Shown: positions 22,950 through 32,495, counted from the first letter of the stretch. The stretch is 54,362 bases of DNA from Nitrospirota bacterium (GCA_023229435.1 JALNZF010000022.1:1-54362), one strand, 5' to 3'. The notes: generated from the letters alone by a model not told the origin. A program made the numbers and translations.

Positions 22950-23594
22950 CTATCCCTTCTTTATCTGGCAGGATCCGAAAGTGCGCTCTATCTCTGCCCT
23001 CAGGCCGTTGAAATCACCCTTGCCCTGAGTTCTGATGACCACCCTTCGATAACCGTCTTTTATCCCTTCATACGAGGTGAGTATCCCCAGGAGACGGAAG
23101 TTGTGTTTTCGGATAATGTCAGCCACTTCCCGGATGGATCCGGCCCGGTCCTCGATCGTAACGCATATCCGGATGCCGCCGTGCCTTACGCCGGTGATGT
23201 CCACCAGGGCATGAAAGATGTCCTTGTCCGAAATTATGCCGACGAGGTTCCCATTGTCCACTGCGGGAAGACATCCGATATTATAATCGAGCATGATCAT
23301 CGCCGCTTCCTCGACCGGCAGGTCAGGCGACGCGGTGATGACTTTGGTTATCATGATCTGCTTGATCATCGTCTTCGCGAGAACATAATGGAGCTCGTAG
23401 ATGTCCAGGGTCGTGGCTTTTGACGGGCCGTAATCCTTGATGTCGAGGTCCGACACAATGCCTTTCAATTTGCCATTTCTGATTACCGGAAGATGCTTGA
23501 TTTTTTTATCCTTCATCAGGGTGATGGCGTCAGAGAGATAATCATCGGGGCTTATGGTAAAGACCTTTTTCGTCATCCAGTCGGAAACAAACAT
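22950..23594 (-). CDS. CBS-domain pair plus ACT domain protein (AcuB-like)
   Basis: The 214-residue protein has two CBS motifs ('MTKKVFTISPDDYLSDAITL...IKHLPVI' and 'MITKVITASPDLPVEEAAMI...IGCLPAV'). A C-terminal ACT domain follows ('IRICVTIEDRAGSIREVADI'). Such proteins bind adenine nucleotides and amino acids and act as regulators. ATG at 23594 has GGAGGTG upstream. It is the last gene after livF on the minus strand, separated by a roughly 150-bp repeat, so co-transcription is uncertain. Confidence 0.85.
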   Translation of the reverse strand: MFVSDWMTKKVFTISPDDYLSDAITLMKDKKIKHLPVIRNGKLKGIVSDLDIKDYGPSKATTLDIYELHYVLAKTMIKQIMITKVITASPDLPVEEAAMIMLDYNIGCLPAVDNGNLVGIISDKDIFHALVDITGVRHGGIRICVTIEDRAGSIREVADIIRKHNFRLLGILTSYEGIKDGYRRVVIRTQGKGDFNGLRAEIERTFGSCQIKKG

Positions 23595-23605
23595 GGGCAC
23601 CTCCA

Positions 23606-23735
23606 GGGGAAATTCCAAATTTCAAATCCGAAATCTCAAATCCCAAATAATATCCAATGACCAAAATTCCAATTGGGTGATTGGTATTTGGAATTTATTT
23701 GAGATTTGTCATTTGGTGCTTGAGTTTTCCGGGCG
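23606..23735. repeat. AT-rich palindromic repeat between livF and the CBS-ACT gene
   Basis: AAATTCCAAATTTCAAATCC at the left mirrors GGAATTTATTTGAGATTTG at the right, with an internal CCAATTGGGTGATTGG dyad. It has no coding capacity. Confidence 0.55.
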
Positions 23736-23747
23736 CAATGTGCCCGG

Positions 23748-24452
23748 CTATACTCCCAGATATGCAGTTTTTACATGCTCATCGTTCAGCAATGCCTTGC
23801 CGGTCCCCTGCATAACCACCTTGCCGCTTTCGAGCACATACGCGCGGTCGGCGATCGCCAGGGTCTGCTTCACATTCTGCTCCACGATCAGGACCGTGGC
23901 CCCCTGCTCCCGGATCTTTTTGATGATATCGAAGATCTCGCGCACGAGGATCGGCGCAAGCCCCAGCGATGGCTCATCGAACATGAGAAGTTTCGGTATT
24001 GCCATGAGTCCTCTGCCGATCGCCACCATCTGCTGCTCGCCCCCCGACAACAATCCCGCGGGCTGTTTTCTTCGTTCGCTCAGCCGGGGGAAGAGGCCGA
24101 AAACCATCTCCTTGGTCTTCGCGCGCTGCTGCCTCGCCTCGCCCCGGAGCGACCCCATGTCCAGGTTCTCCTCGACCGTCATCTCGACAAAGAGACGCCG
24201 TGCCTCGGGGCAGTGGGCGATCCCCAGCTCGACGAGCTTGAACGCCTCGATCGTATGGATCGGTGCGTCGTTGAACAGGATCCTGCCCTTGCGGGGCCGA
24301 AGAAGCCCGGAGATGGTCTTGAGCGTTGTCGATTTGCCGGCGCCGTTCGCGCCGATGAGCGCGACGACCTCGCCCTGCCTGACCTCGAAGGAAACGTCCC
24401 AGAGCACCTGGACGTCGCCGTAGAATACGTCTATGTTCCTGATCTCAAGCAC
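23748..24452 (-). CDS. livF: Branched-chain amino acid ABC transporter ATPase LivF
   Basis: The 234-residue ATPase has Walker A 'GANGAGKSTT', signature 'LLSGGEQQMVAIGRGLM' and Walker B 'LLMFDEPSLGLAP'. The 'LGLAP' and 'VEQNVKQTLAIADRAYVLE' segments are typical of LivF. It starts with GTG at 24452 and overlaps the end of livG by 8 bases. With LivG it powers uptake through LivH/LivM. Confidence 0.93.
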   Translation of the reverse strand: MLEIRNIDVFYGDVQVLWDVSFEVRQGEVVALIGANGAGKSTTLKTISGLLRPRKGRILFNDAPIHTIEAFKLVELGIAHCPEARRLFVEMTVEENLDMGSLRGEARQQRAKTKEMVFGLFPRLSERRKQPAGLLSGGEQQMVAIGRGLMAIPKLLMFDEPSLGLAPILVREIFDIIKKIREQGATVLIVEQNVKQTLAIADRAYVLESGKVVMQGTGKALLNDEHVKTAYLGV

Positions 24453-25167
24453 TCTGCGCCTCTCCCAGGTACGCCTCGACGACCAGTGGATTGCTCCGGA
24501 TCTCCAGCGGCGTGCCCTCGGCGATCTTCTCCCCGTAGTTCAGCACCACGATCCGGTCGGATATGGCCATGATGACCTTCATGTGGTGTTCGATGATCAT
24601 GATGGTGATGCCGCGGTCCTTGATCTTGCGGATGATGCCGATGGACTCGTCAAGCTCGGTCGAGTTCAACCCGGCACAGGATTCGTCAAGGAGCAGGACC
24701 TCCGGCTGTGTGGCAAGCGCCCGCGCGATCTCAAGCCGCTTTCTCTTGCCGAGCGGCAATCCCCGTGATATGACGTCACGGTCCTCATACAGTCCCGTGA
24801 ATTGAAGCGCCTCGCGCGCGATCTCCACGGCCTCACGTTTGTCCTTCGCGCGGAGATATGACGATGCAACGACATTGTCGAGCACGGACATCCGCTGGAG
24901 CGGCTTCACGACCTGGAAGGTCCTGGCTATGCCTCGTCGGCAGATCTGATGCGGCATGAGGCCGGATATCTTTTGTTCTTGAAAAAAGACATGGCCCCGC
25001 GAAGGAGAATAAAATCCGTTCACCACATTGAACAGGGTCGTCTTACCTGCTCCGTTCGGCCCGATAAGGCCGAGGATCTCTCCTTTTCTGACCTCAAAGG
25101 ACACGTCCTTGATCGCGGAAATCCCGCCGAAGAAGCGGGAGACCTTTTGTATCTTGATGAAGCTCAT
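24445..25167 (-). CDS. livG: Branched-chain amino acid ABC transporter ATPase LivG
   Basis: The 240-residue ATPase has Walker A 'GPNGAGKTTLFNVVNGFY'. The degenerate signature 'GLPLGKRKRLEIARAL' stands where LivG proteins usually have 'PYGQQRRLEIARAL'. Walker B is 'LLLDESCAGLN', with Ser in place of the usual Pro after DE. Start ATG 25167 follows GGAGG and overlaps livM by four bases. The unusual signature may be lineage-specific rather than inactivating. Confidence 0.92.
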   Translation of the reverse strand: MSFIKIQKVSRFFGGISAIKDVSFEVRKGEILGLIGPNGAGKTTLFNVVNGFYSPSRGHVFFQEQKISGLMPHQICRRGIARTFQVVKPLQRMSVLDNVVASSYLRAKDKREAVEIAREALQFTGLYEDRDVISRGLPLGKRKRLEIARALATQPEVLLLDESCAGLNSTELDESIGIIRKIKDRGITIMIIEHHMKVIMAISDRIVVLNYGEKIAEGTPLEIRSNPLVVEAYLGEAQSA

Positions 25168-26105
25168 GCGGTCCTCCGTGAAAGACCGACCAGTTTCTTC
25201 AGTTTAGCAAAATCACCCACAATGCCGTTGGGCAGAAAAATGATGATAACGATCAGCAGGATGCCGAAAAACGTATGATGCGCCGTGCCGAGCATCGGGA
25301 TGGACCTGATGGCCTCCGCAAGGATCACCATGATGATCGCGCCGACAATGGGCCCTGAAAAGGTCGCGACGCCGCCGACCATGACGACCATGATGGTGAT
25401 GATGGAGATATCGTGAAGGGCGAACACGACCTTCGGATCGATGTATCCCATGTAGTTCGTGTAAAAGGCGCCCGCGAAGCCGGTGATCACGGCGCTCAGG
25501 CAGAGGGCGATGGTCTTATACAGTGTCGTGTTGATACCCAGTGATTCCGCGGCATCCTGGTCCTCGCGGATGGCGACGAAATAGTAGCCAAGCTTTGATC
25601 CGATGATCTTTTTCACGAGCAGGAACGATAACGCGGCTATCGCCAGGATGATATAGTAGTACCAGGTCTTTTCGATCCAGCTCCGTTCGCGGATCATGAT
25701 GCCGAGGTCCCCGCCCGTCACCTGCACAAGGTTCTCCGCCACGATCCTGAGGATGACGCCGATGGCAAGCGTGGCCAGGGCGAAGTAGGGGCCGCGCAGC
25801 CTCAAACAGACGTAGCCGATGACCAGTGCGAAAATGGTGACCACGACGATACTGGCAGGCACGCCCCACCATCCGGAGATCCCCAGCTTGCTGTACAGCA
25901 TGCCGCTGGTATAGGCACCCACGCCGAAAAACGCGGCATGGCCGAAGGAAACCTGGCCGCAGTAGCCACCGAGAAGATTCCAGGCCATCCCGATCACCGA
26001 CCACATGATGACCAGGATAAGGATGTGCATGAGATAGCTGTTCAGGCCCAGGAAGGGGATGAGGGCCATCAGCACCAGCGTTATGGAAGGCAAATATTTT
26101 TTCAT
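25164..26105 (-). CDS. livM: Branched-chain amino acid ABC transporter permease LivM
   Basis: The 313-residue permease has eight or more membrane segments. It carries the LivM-type EAA-like region 'VAIREDQDAAESLGINTTLYK' and 'LGGYCGQVSFGHAAFFGVGAY'. ATG at 26105 is preferred to the TTG two codons upstream. It is followed by livG with a 4-base overlap. Confidence 0.92.
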   Translation of the reverse strand: MKKYLPSITLVLMALIPFLGLNSYLMHILILVIMWSVIGMAWNLLGGYCGQVSFGHAAFFGVGAYTSGMLYSKLGISGWWGVPASIVVVTIFALVIGYVCLRLRGPYFALATLAIGVILRIVAENLVQVTGGDLGIMIRERSWIEKTWYYYIILAIAALSFLLVKKIIGSKLGYYFVAIREDQDAAESLGINTTLYKTIALCLSAVITGFAGAFYTNYMGYIDPKVVFALHDISIITIMVVMVGGVATFSGPIVGAIIMVILAEAIRSIPMLGTAHHTFFGILLIVIIIFLPNGIVGDFAKLKKLVGLSRRTA

Positions 26106-26141
26106 GAACAAAGCCCTGACGACCCGGAATTAAAATGCTTG

Positions 26142-26222
26142 AACCGCCAAGGCGCGAAGGAATCAGGCATTGAGATGAGAATGCTCATGAAGTCCTTTGC
26201 GCTCTTTGCGTCCTTGCGGTAA
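26142..26222. repeat. Palindromic repeat between livH and livM
   Basis: ACCGCCAAGGCGCGAAGGA mirrors TTTGCGTCCTTGCGGT. It separates livH from livM inside the operon. Confidence 0.55.
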
Positions 26223-26233
26223 ATCAAATTATA

Positions 26234-27163
26234 TTATTTTCCGAACTTCCTTGTCTTGAGCAGCGACGCCACGCCGCCGGGAATAAAGATCAGCACGGCA
26301 ACGAAGATGACGAACCGTCCGACGGGGGCCCACCCCATGCCGATGTAGGTTGCGGTGAGCGATTCAAAAAGTCCCAGGATCAGGCCGCCGATAATGGCCC
26401 CCACTGTCGATCCGAGTCCGCCCAGGATGGTGATGACGAAGGCGATCAGCGTGAACTGCCCCCCGATGTCGGGATAAATGTAGTAGATGGGAATGAACAA
26501 ACAGCCTGCCGATCCCACGAGAGCGGATCCGAGGCCGAAGGTGATCACCCGCATCCGTCCAATGTTTACGCCCATGAGCAAGGCAGCGTCGTTGTCCTGC
26601 GCCGTGGCCCGGATGGACTTGCCCGTGTCCGTCTTGGTCAGAAAGAACCAGAGTCCCGCGGTGATCAGCAGGGAAAATACGAACGAGACGCTCCAGGGGA
26701 ACGACAACGACAGCTCAAAGGGTGAATTTTTCCAGAAATCGGAGAGGTACCATGCCTTCGTGCCGTAGCTCACCGGCGTTTGCAGGTAATCGGACTTGAA
26801 GATGATCGTTGCCAGGTTTGCCAGCACCATCCCGATCCCGACCGTGAGGATGACCTGGTTCTCCGGCAGGATGGAGTCCACTTTCATGACCGGATTGATC
26901 AGATATTTCTGGAGCGCGATGCCGAGCAGAAAAAGGACCGGAGCCGCGATGAAGATCGAGAGATAAGGATCGACATGAAAATAGGCGTACAAGACATAGG
27001 CGATGTACATACCCACCATCATGAGTTCGCCATGGGCAAGGTTGATGATCTTCATGACGCCCATGATGATGGTCATGCCGATGCCGATCAGGGCGTAGAG
27101 CCCGCCCAGCAGGATGCCGGATATGAGTGTCTGGAGCAGGACTTCGGTTTGGACAGCGGTCAT
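26234..27163 (-). CDS. livH: Branched-chain amino acid ABC transporter permease LivH
   Basis: The 309-residue permease has 'GLYALIGIGMTIIMGVMKII' and 'NLAHGELMMVGMY' (a LivH hallmark). Another conserved stretch is 'IRATAQDNDAALLMGVNIGR', followed by 'AFVITILGGLGSTVGAIIGG'. Start ATG at 27163 follows GAGG. It pairs with LivM in the membrane. Confidence 0.93.
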   Translation of the reverse strand: MTAVQTEVLLQTLISGILLGGLYALIGIGMTIIMGVMKIINLAHGELMMVGMYIAYVLYAYFHVDPYLSIFIAAPVLFLLGIALQKYLINPVMKVDSILPENQVILTVGIGMVLANLATIIFKSDYLQTPVSYGTKAWYLSDFWKNSPFELSLSFPWSVSFVFSLLITAGLWFFLTKTDTGKSIRATAQDNDAALLMGVNIGRMRVITFGLGSALVGSAGCLFIPIYYIYPDIGGQFTLIAFVITILGGLGSTVGAIIGGLILGLFESLTATYIGMGWAPVGRFVIFVAVLIFIPGGVASLLKTRKFGK

Positions 27164-27170
27164 GGATACC

Positions 27171-27262
27171 TCAGTGCGGAGTGGCGAGTGCGGAGTGCGG
27201 AGTTAAACTCAAGCGGAAAGACACGACGTTATTCCGCATTCCGCACTCCGAACTTCGCACTC
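27171..27262. repeat. GTGCGGAGT-type palindromic repeat between livK and livH
   Basis: CAGTGCGGAGTGGCGAGTGC and further GCGGAGT units mirror CGCATTCCGCACTCCGAACT near 27236-27260. The same unit occurs inside the coding region of the GlcF-like gene at 7261-7294 and about 7735-7790. Confidence 0.6.
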
Positions 27263-27265
27263 GAT

Positions 27266-28456
27266 TTATCTGCGTTCCTTCCACGTCGGTACCGGGAAAA
27301 TATATGGTTTGCTTGCCTGTGTCTTGGGCCAGATCGTCTCAAACTCGCCCTTCTGCACCTGGATGGCAAGGGTCTCCGCGAAGTTCTGGTTCTGATAGCC
27401 TTCCCTGTCCTCAAACTTGACCGGACCGAAGGCAGTCATGAGATTCACGGCCTTGAGCGCGTTCCGGATGCCGTCCGAAGTCCAGTCCTTTGCCCTGTTC
27501 AAGGCGTCGGCAGTCACGTAAATTGCTGAATAGGCTGATGCGCCATGATACGAGGGAAAGTCTCCGTGTTTGGCCTTGTACTTATCGGCAAACTCCTTGG
27601 CGCCGGGATACTTGACCTGGGGTGTCCAGAGCGTGGCGCTGATCACGTACTCGGCCGCATCCTTCGCGCCGTCGATGAACTCCGGGATGGCGAACCCGGC
27701 CGCGCCGCCCGCGTACAGTTTGGCTTCGACCCTGAGTTCCTTGGCCTGCTTCATGATCATCTGCGCCTCATTGGCATAGGAGATCGTGTAGATCACATCA
27801 GGTTTTTCGGACTTCACCTTGGACAGCAGGGGTTTAAAGTCAATGGCCCCGGTCTCGAACTTTTCCTTCAGCACCACCTTGATGCCGAGCGTTTTCGCGT
27901 CCTTCTCCATGGCGTCGGCGCCCGAGGTGCCGAAGGCCGAACTCTCATAAAGGACAGCCATTGTCTTTGGCTTCACGACTTCCTTCAGGAAGGAGACGAA
28001 GGCATCGGCATAATGCGCGTTCACCTGGTTCTGGCGGAACACGTACTTATAGTTCTGTTGCGTGATCGCGTCGTCCGCGCTCGCCACGACGAGATAGGGG
28101 GTCTTGCGTTCCTCGGCCACGGCTGCCACGGCCTTGGCGCAGGCCGAGGTATACTCACCCACGATGATGGGCTGCTTCTTCGAGTCGATCAGCTTCTCGA
28201 CGATCGCCCGGGCCGTCTCCGGCTTGCCGGTGGAGTCCTCGAAGGACAGGGCGAGCTTCTTGCCCTTGATACCGCCCTTGGCGTTGATCTCTTCCGCGGC
28301 CATTTCGTAGGACCGCTTCATGATCTCGCCGAACTTCGCCTGTTTGCCGGTCAGGGGGAGCGGAATGGTGAGGTCCAGGGTATCAGCGGCCAACAACGTG
28401 GTGGAGAAGACAAAGCTTGCGAACATCATTGCGATTGCGAGTGCCAGACGTTTCAT
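27266..28456 (-). CDS. livK: Branched-chain amino acid ABC transporter substrate-binding protein
   Basis: The 396-residue exported protein has a signal peptide ('MKRLALAIAMMFASFVFSTT', cleaved after LLAA). A periplasmic binding fold follows: 'LTIPLPLTGKQAKFGEIMKR', 'IVGEYTSACAKAVAAVAEE', 'AVLYESSAFGTSGADAMEK' and 'YHGASAYSAIYVTADAL'. AAGGAGG precedes ATG at 28456. It is first in the livKHMGF order and follows sdhB by about 110 bp on the same strand. The ligand could be other than Leu/Ile/Val; family members also bind amides and aromatic acids. Confidence 0.88.
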   Translation of the reverse strand: MKRLALAIAMMFASFVFSTTLLAADTLDLTIPLPLTGKQAKFGEIMKRSYEMAAEEINAKGGIKGKKLALSFEDSTGKPETARAIVEKLIDSKKQPIIVGEYTSACAKAVAAVAEERKTPYLVVASADDAITQQNYKYVFRQNQVNAHYADAFVSFLKEVVKPKTMAVLYESSAFGTSGADAMEKDAKTLGIKVVLKEKFETGAIDFKPLLSKVKSEKPDVIYTISYANEAQMIMKQAKELRVEAKLYAGGAAGFAIPEFIDGAKDAAEYVISATLWTPQVKYPGAKEFADKYKAKHGDFPSYHGASAYSAIYVTADALNRAKDWTSDGIRNALKAVNLMTAFGPVKFEDREGYQNQNFAETLAIQVQKGEFETIWPKTQASKPYIFPVPTWKERR

Positions 28457-28566
28457 AGTGCCCTCCTTAAAGTGATAGGGATCGCTGAATATTATCCGTG
28501 CTGGTTGTTTGCCTGTTCCCATAAGATAGCATAGGAAAGATTCCTTCGCAATATCGATTCCTCGAT

Positions 28567-29307
28567 TTACGGTATCTTTGCTTTGATGAATTCACGGTTC
28601 AGCTTTGCGATGAATTGCACCTTGATCCCCTTGGGACAGACCGCCTGGCATTCGTAGTGGTTGCCGCAATTGCCGAATCCCTGGTTAAGCATTTCCTCGG
28701 TCATGATGCAAACGCGCCGTGCCGCTTCGACCCTGCCCTGCGGCAGCATGGCGAGGTGCGTCACCTTGGCCGCGGTGAAGAGCATGGCCGAGCCGTTCGG
28801 ACAGGCCGCGACGCAGGCCCCGCAGCCGATGCATTCTGACGCATCCATCGCGATGTCCGCGTCATGCTTCGGGATCAGGACGGCGTTGCCGTCAGGAACA
28901 CCGCCCGTGTGCACGGAAATGTAGCCCCCGGCCTGGATGATCTTGTCAAAGGCGCTCCGCTCCACGATCAGGTCCCTGATCACCGGGAATGCCCGTGCGC
29001 GGAAGGGTTCTATATATAGGGTATCGCCATCCTTGAAATAGCGCATATGAAGCTGGCAGACCGTGGTTTTTTCCTGAGGACCGTGCGGGATGCCGTTCAC
29101 CACCTGGCCGCACATGCCGCAGATGCCTTCACGGCAATCGCTGTCAAAGGCGATGGGTTCTTCACCTTTTTTGATGAGGCCTTCGTTCACCACATCGAGC
29201 ATCTCAAGGAAGGACATCTCGGAGATGATATTGTTTGCCTCGTACCGTACCAGCCGCCCCTTGTCCCCGGGACCCTTCTGACGCCAGACGTATAAGGTGA
29301 GATTCAT
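28567..29307 (-). CDS. sdhB: Succinate dehydrogenase/fumarate reductase iron-sulfur subunit
   Basis: The 246-residue protein has the plant-type 2Fe-2S motif 'CREGICGMCGQVVNG'. A ferredoxin-like domain follows, with 'CIGCGACVAAC' and 'CGNHYECQAVCPKGIK'. It transfers electrons from SdhA flavin to the membrane subunit. ATG at 29307 is preferred to an upstream in-frame start at 29334, because homology begins 'MNLTLYVWRQ'. The gene ends the sdhCAB operon. Confidence 0.93.
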   Translation of the reverse strand: MNLTLYVWRQKGPGDKGRLVRYEANNIISEMSFLEMLDVVNEGLIKKGEEPIAFDSDCREGICGMCGQVVNGIPHGPQEKTTVCQLHMRYFKDGDTLYIEPFRARAFPVIRDLIVERSAFDKIIQAGGYISVHTGGVPDGNAVLIPKHDADIAMDASECIGCGACVAACPNGSAMLFTAAKVTHLAMLPQGRVEAARRVCIMTEEMLNQGFGNCGNHYECQAVCPKGIKVQFIAKLNREFIKAKIP

Positions 29308-29319
29308 TTGGATGGACTC

Positions 29320-29407
29320 CAATGCAAATTTCAAAATGCAAAGTGTAAGCTTACGGTCTACTCATTTTGCAATTTGCACTTTACAATTTGCATTTTGCAT
29401 TTTGCAA
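29320..29407. repeat. AT-rich palindromic repeat between sdhA and sdhB
   Basis: ATGCAAATTTCAAAATGCAA mirrors TTTGCATTTTGCATTTTGCA, with CACTTTAC/GTGTAAG inner arms. It sits within the operon. Confidence 0.55.
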
Positions 29408-29412
29408 TGATT

Positions 29413-31326
29413 CTATTTGTAACTTCTTGTCGCCGGTTTCAGATGCTCGAACTCCAGCGGTTCCTTGTGAAGCTCAGGTTCTTTATCCATGCCCTTGTAC
29501 TCCCAGGCAGAGACATAACTGAAGTTCTTGTCGTCGCGTATTGCCTCGCCGTCCGGTGTCTGGTGCTCGACCCGGAAGTGGGCGCCGCAGGATTCGTCTC
29601 TCAGCAGGGCGTCCCTGGCCATGAGCTCGCTGAATGCGAGAAAGTCCGCGATCCTGCCCGCCTTCTCGAGTTCCTGGTTCAGGTCCATGCCGGACCCCGG
29701 AACCTTCACATCCCGCCAGAACTCGGCGCGGAGTTCCGGAATGAGCGCGAGCGCCTTGTTCAAACTTTCCTTGCTGCGCGCCATGCCCACCTGTTCCCAC
29801 ATGATCTTGCCGAGCAGGTAATGGAACTCGTGCACGGTTTTCTTGCCGTTGATCGACAGGAGCTTTTTCACGGATGCATCGACGTCCTCGCGGGACTTCT
29901 TGAATTCAGGACGATCGGCAGCGACGGCGCCGGGAGCAATCTTCGCAAGATGATCCGCAATGGTATACGGGAGGATGAAGTAGCCGTCCGCCAGCCCCTG
30001 CATCAAAGCGCTTGCGCCAAGTCGGTTCGCGCCGTGGTCGGAGAAGTTCGCCTCGCCGAGGACGAAGAGGCCGGGGACATTGCTCGCAAGGTTGTAGTCC
30101 ACCCAGAGCCCGCCCATGGTGTAATGCGGCGCGGGGTATATGCGCATGGGCTGCCGGTAGGCGTTCTCGTCGGTGATCCGCGCGTACATCTCGAACAGAT
30201 TTCCGTAGCGCTCGCGGATCGTGTCCTCGCCCAGGCGTTTTATGGAGTCGGCGAAATCAAGAAACACCCCGCGGCCGCCCGGCCCCACGCCCCGGCCTTC
30301 GTCGCAGACTTCCTTTGCGGCACGGGAGGAGATGTCGCGCGGCGCGAGGTTGCCGTAGGCGGGATATTTTCGCTCGAGAAAGTAATCGCGGTCGGGTTCC
30401 GGGATCTCGTTGGATTTTCTCTTGTCCCCCTTGTTCTTCGGGGCCCAGATGCGGCCGTCGTTCCGGAGGGACTCTGACATCAGGGTGAGCTTGGACTGGT
30501 GTTCGCCGGTGACCGGGATGCAGGTCGGATGGATCTGGGTGAAGCAGGGGTTCGCAAAGAACGCGCCTTTTTTATATGCCCGGTACGCCGCGGTCACGTT
30601 CGAGCCCATGGCGTTCGTGGAAAGGTAAAAGATATTGGCGTACCCGCCGGTCGCGAGGCAGATTGCGTCACCCGCGTATGATTGGATCTTTCCGCTCACG
30701 AGGTCACGCACCGTGATCCCTTTTGCATGGCCGTCAACCACCACCAGGTCGAGCATCTCGGTCCGGGGATGGAGCGTGACCGTGCCCGCCTTGATCTGGC
30801 GCATCATTGCGCCGTAGGCGCCGAGCAGGAGCTGCTGGCCTGACTGGCCGCGTGCGTAGAACGTTCGCGAAACCTGGGCCCCGCCGAATGAACGGTTGTC
30901 GAGATAACCGGCATAGTCGCGGGCGAACGGGACTCCCTGGGCAACGGCCTGGTCGATGATAGCGCCGCTCACCTGCGCCAGACGGTAGACATTCGCCTCG
31001 CGGGAACGGAAGTCTCCTCCCTTGACCGTATCGATGAAAAGCCGTTCGATGCTGTCGCCGTCGTTCGGATAGTTCTTTGCCGCGTTGATGCCTCCCTGCG
31101 CCGCGATGCTGTGGGCGCGGCGGGGCGAGTCCTGAAAGCAGAAGGCATCGACGTTGTAGCCGAGTTCGCCGAGGGAAGCGGCTGCGGACGCGCCGGCCAG
31201 ACCGGTGCCGACGATGATGACACGGAACTTCCGCTTGTTGGCCGGACTCACGAGCTTTATCTCGGCGAGACGTTTGTCCCACTTCTCGTGCAGCGGGCCG
31301 GATGGTATTTTGCCGTCGAGGATCAT
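29413..31326 (-). CDS. sdhA: Succinate dehydrogenase/fumarate reductase flavoprotein subunit
   Basis: The 637-residue flavoprotein has the FAD motif 'VIIVGTGLAGASAAASLGEL'. The covalent-FAD histidine region is 'SIAAQGGINAAKNY', and active-site segments include 'FTQIHPTCIP' and 'YTMGGLWVDYNL'. Its length and the three-gene C-A-B layout match the Bacteroides/Desulfobacterota-type enzyme with a single di-haem membrane subunit. ATG at 31326 fits the family N-terminus 'MILDGKIPSGPLHEKWDKR'; an upstream extension is unsupported. Confidence 0.94.
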   Translation of the reverse strand: MILDGKIPSGPLHEKWDKRLAEIKLVSPANKRKFRVIIVGTGLAGASAAASLGELGYNVDAFCFQDSPRRAHSIAAQGGINAAKNYPNDGDSIERLFIDTVKGGDFRSREANVYRLAQVSGAIIDQAVAQGVPFARDYAGYLDNRSFGGAQVSRTFYARGQSGQQLLLGAYGAMMRQIKAGTVTLHPRTEMLDLVVVDGHAKGITVRDLVSGKIQSYAGDAICLATGGYANIFYLSTNAMGSNVTAAYRAYKKGAFFANPCFTQIHPTCIPVTGEHQSKLTLMSESLRNDGRIWAPKNKGDKRKSNEIPEPDRDYFLERKYPAYGNLAPRDISSRAAKEVCDEGRGVGPGGRGVFLDFADSIKRLGEDTIRERYGNLFEMYARITDENAYRQPMRIYPAPHYTMGGLWVDYNLASNVPGLFVLGEANFSDHGANRLGASALMQGLADGYFILPYTIADHLAKIAPGAVAADRPEFKKSREDVDASVKKLLSINGKKTVHEFHYLLGKIMWEQVGMARSKESLNKALALIPELRAEFWRDVKVPGSGMDLNQELEKAGRIADFLAFSELMARDALLRDESCGAHFRVEHQTPDGEAIRDDKNFSYVSAWEYKGMDKEPELHKEPLEFEHLKPATRSYK

Positions 31327-31402
31327 ACGATTATGCTCCGCGCATAGGGCATGGCGCATGGAGCATAGTGTTTAACCCGCTGCCCTCTGCCCCAATGCGT
31401 TT

Positions 31403-32065
31403 TCATTTCACTATTCCCATCACGATCACCACAGGTATTGCAGCATACCCAAGAAACAGGATCGTCGCAGCGATCTGCCCTCCCCGGGTGATAACAGGAA
31501 GGGAACTTTCATTATTCAGTCCCCAGGTCTGGATGGAACTTTGGATCCCGTGGTAGAGATGCAGCAGCAGGCCAGTCACCGATACGACATAGAAGGATAC
31601 AATGCCGATTTGCAGGAAACTGCGTGTTACCATCATAAACACATCCGGCCGGCCGAGGGCGTCCGGGTTCTTGAGCGCGGAGATCGCGGGGTCGATGAAT
31701 TGGAGCGTAAAGTGCAACAGGTGATAGACAAGGAACACACTGATGAGAGAGCCGGTCCAGATCATGTTTCGTCCGGCGAAGGTCGTGCTGATATGACTGG
31801 AGACGGCGTATGAACCGGGTTTCGCCTTCCAATTCTCCAGAGTCAGCACGATGCCGAGATAGACATGGAGACAGAGCGTCACCGCCATAAATAATCGGAA
31901 TGCCCAGACAAGGACCGGCAAGGCATGCAACGCGGCGGCATACGCATTGAGGCCGTGGAAGTAAACCGTGGTATTGCCGATCAGGTGGACGATGACAAAC
32001 AGGACCATCATCTGGCCCGTGATGGCCATCAGTATTTTTCTGCCGACAGTGGAGGTGGGGAACAT
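31403..32065 (-). CDS. sdhC: Succinate dehydrogenase cytochrome b subunit
   Basis: The 220-residue membrane protein has five hydrophobic segments. Histidines lie in 'VIVHLIGNTTVYFHG', 'TLCLHVYLGIVL', 'FLVYHLLHFTLQF' and 'LLHLYHGIQSS', the ligands of the two haems in B-type enzymes. AAGGAG precedes ATG at 32065. It is the first gene of sdhCAB and exchanges electrons with quinone. Confidence 0.92.
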   Translation of the reverse strand: MFPTSTVGRKILMAITGQMMVLFVIVHLIGNTTVYFHGLNAYAAALHALPVLVWAFRLFMAVTLCLHVYLGIVLTLENWKAKPGSYAVSSHISTTFAGRNMIWTGSLISVFLVYHLLHFTLQFIDPAISALKNPDALGRPDVFMMVTRSFLQIGIVSFYVVSVTGLLLHLYHGIQSSIQTWGLNNESSLPVITRGGQIAATILFLGYAAIPVVIVMGIVK

Positions 32066-32243
32066 GACAGCTCCTTACGCAATGACGTAATTATACTTGA
32101 ACAATTAAAGCAGTACAAGGGCAAAGCGACAGGAAAATTGATTGAAAGCACATTTTGAATGTGCTACAGTAATACCGTGCGTAGATGATGAAAAGTTCTC
32201 ATAACAGTGTAGGAGAAGCTTCTTATGGAGGAGGTCTCTTCAA

Positions 32244-32495
32244 ATGAACAAACAAAAGCCCGGAGAATTGCTGAAACGAATAACTGTCAATCCCAAAGTC
32301 ATGGTTGGTAAGCCAACCGTTAGAGGATTGCGAATAACAGTGGAGCAGATCCTCAAAGCCCTTGCCGGAGGCGTTACATCCGAGGAATTGTTAGAGGACT
32401 ATCCCGATCTTGAAAATGAAGACATTCAAGCTGTTCTCCTGTATGCCGCCGAACTTGCTCGGGAAGAACGCGTATACGCCGTGAACGCGGGTTAG
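32244..32495 (+). CDS. DUF433 antitoxin-like protein
   Basis: The 83-residue product contains the DUF433 HTH core 'RITVNPKVMVGKPTVRGLRI' and 'EELLEDYPDLENEDIQAVLL'. DUF433 proteins are usually antitoxins paired with a DUF5615 PIN-like toxin directly downstream. Here only the first residues of such a partner survive (32500-32580). GGAGG lies upstream of ATG. Confidence 0.8.
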   Translation: MNKQKPGELLKRITVNPKVMVGKPTVRGLRITVEQILKALAGGVTSEELLEDYPDLENEDIQAVLLYAAELAREERVYAVNAG

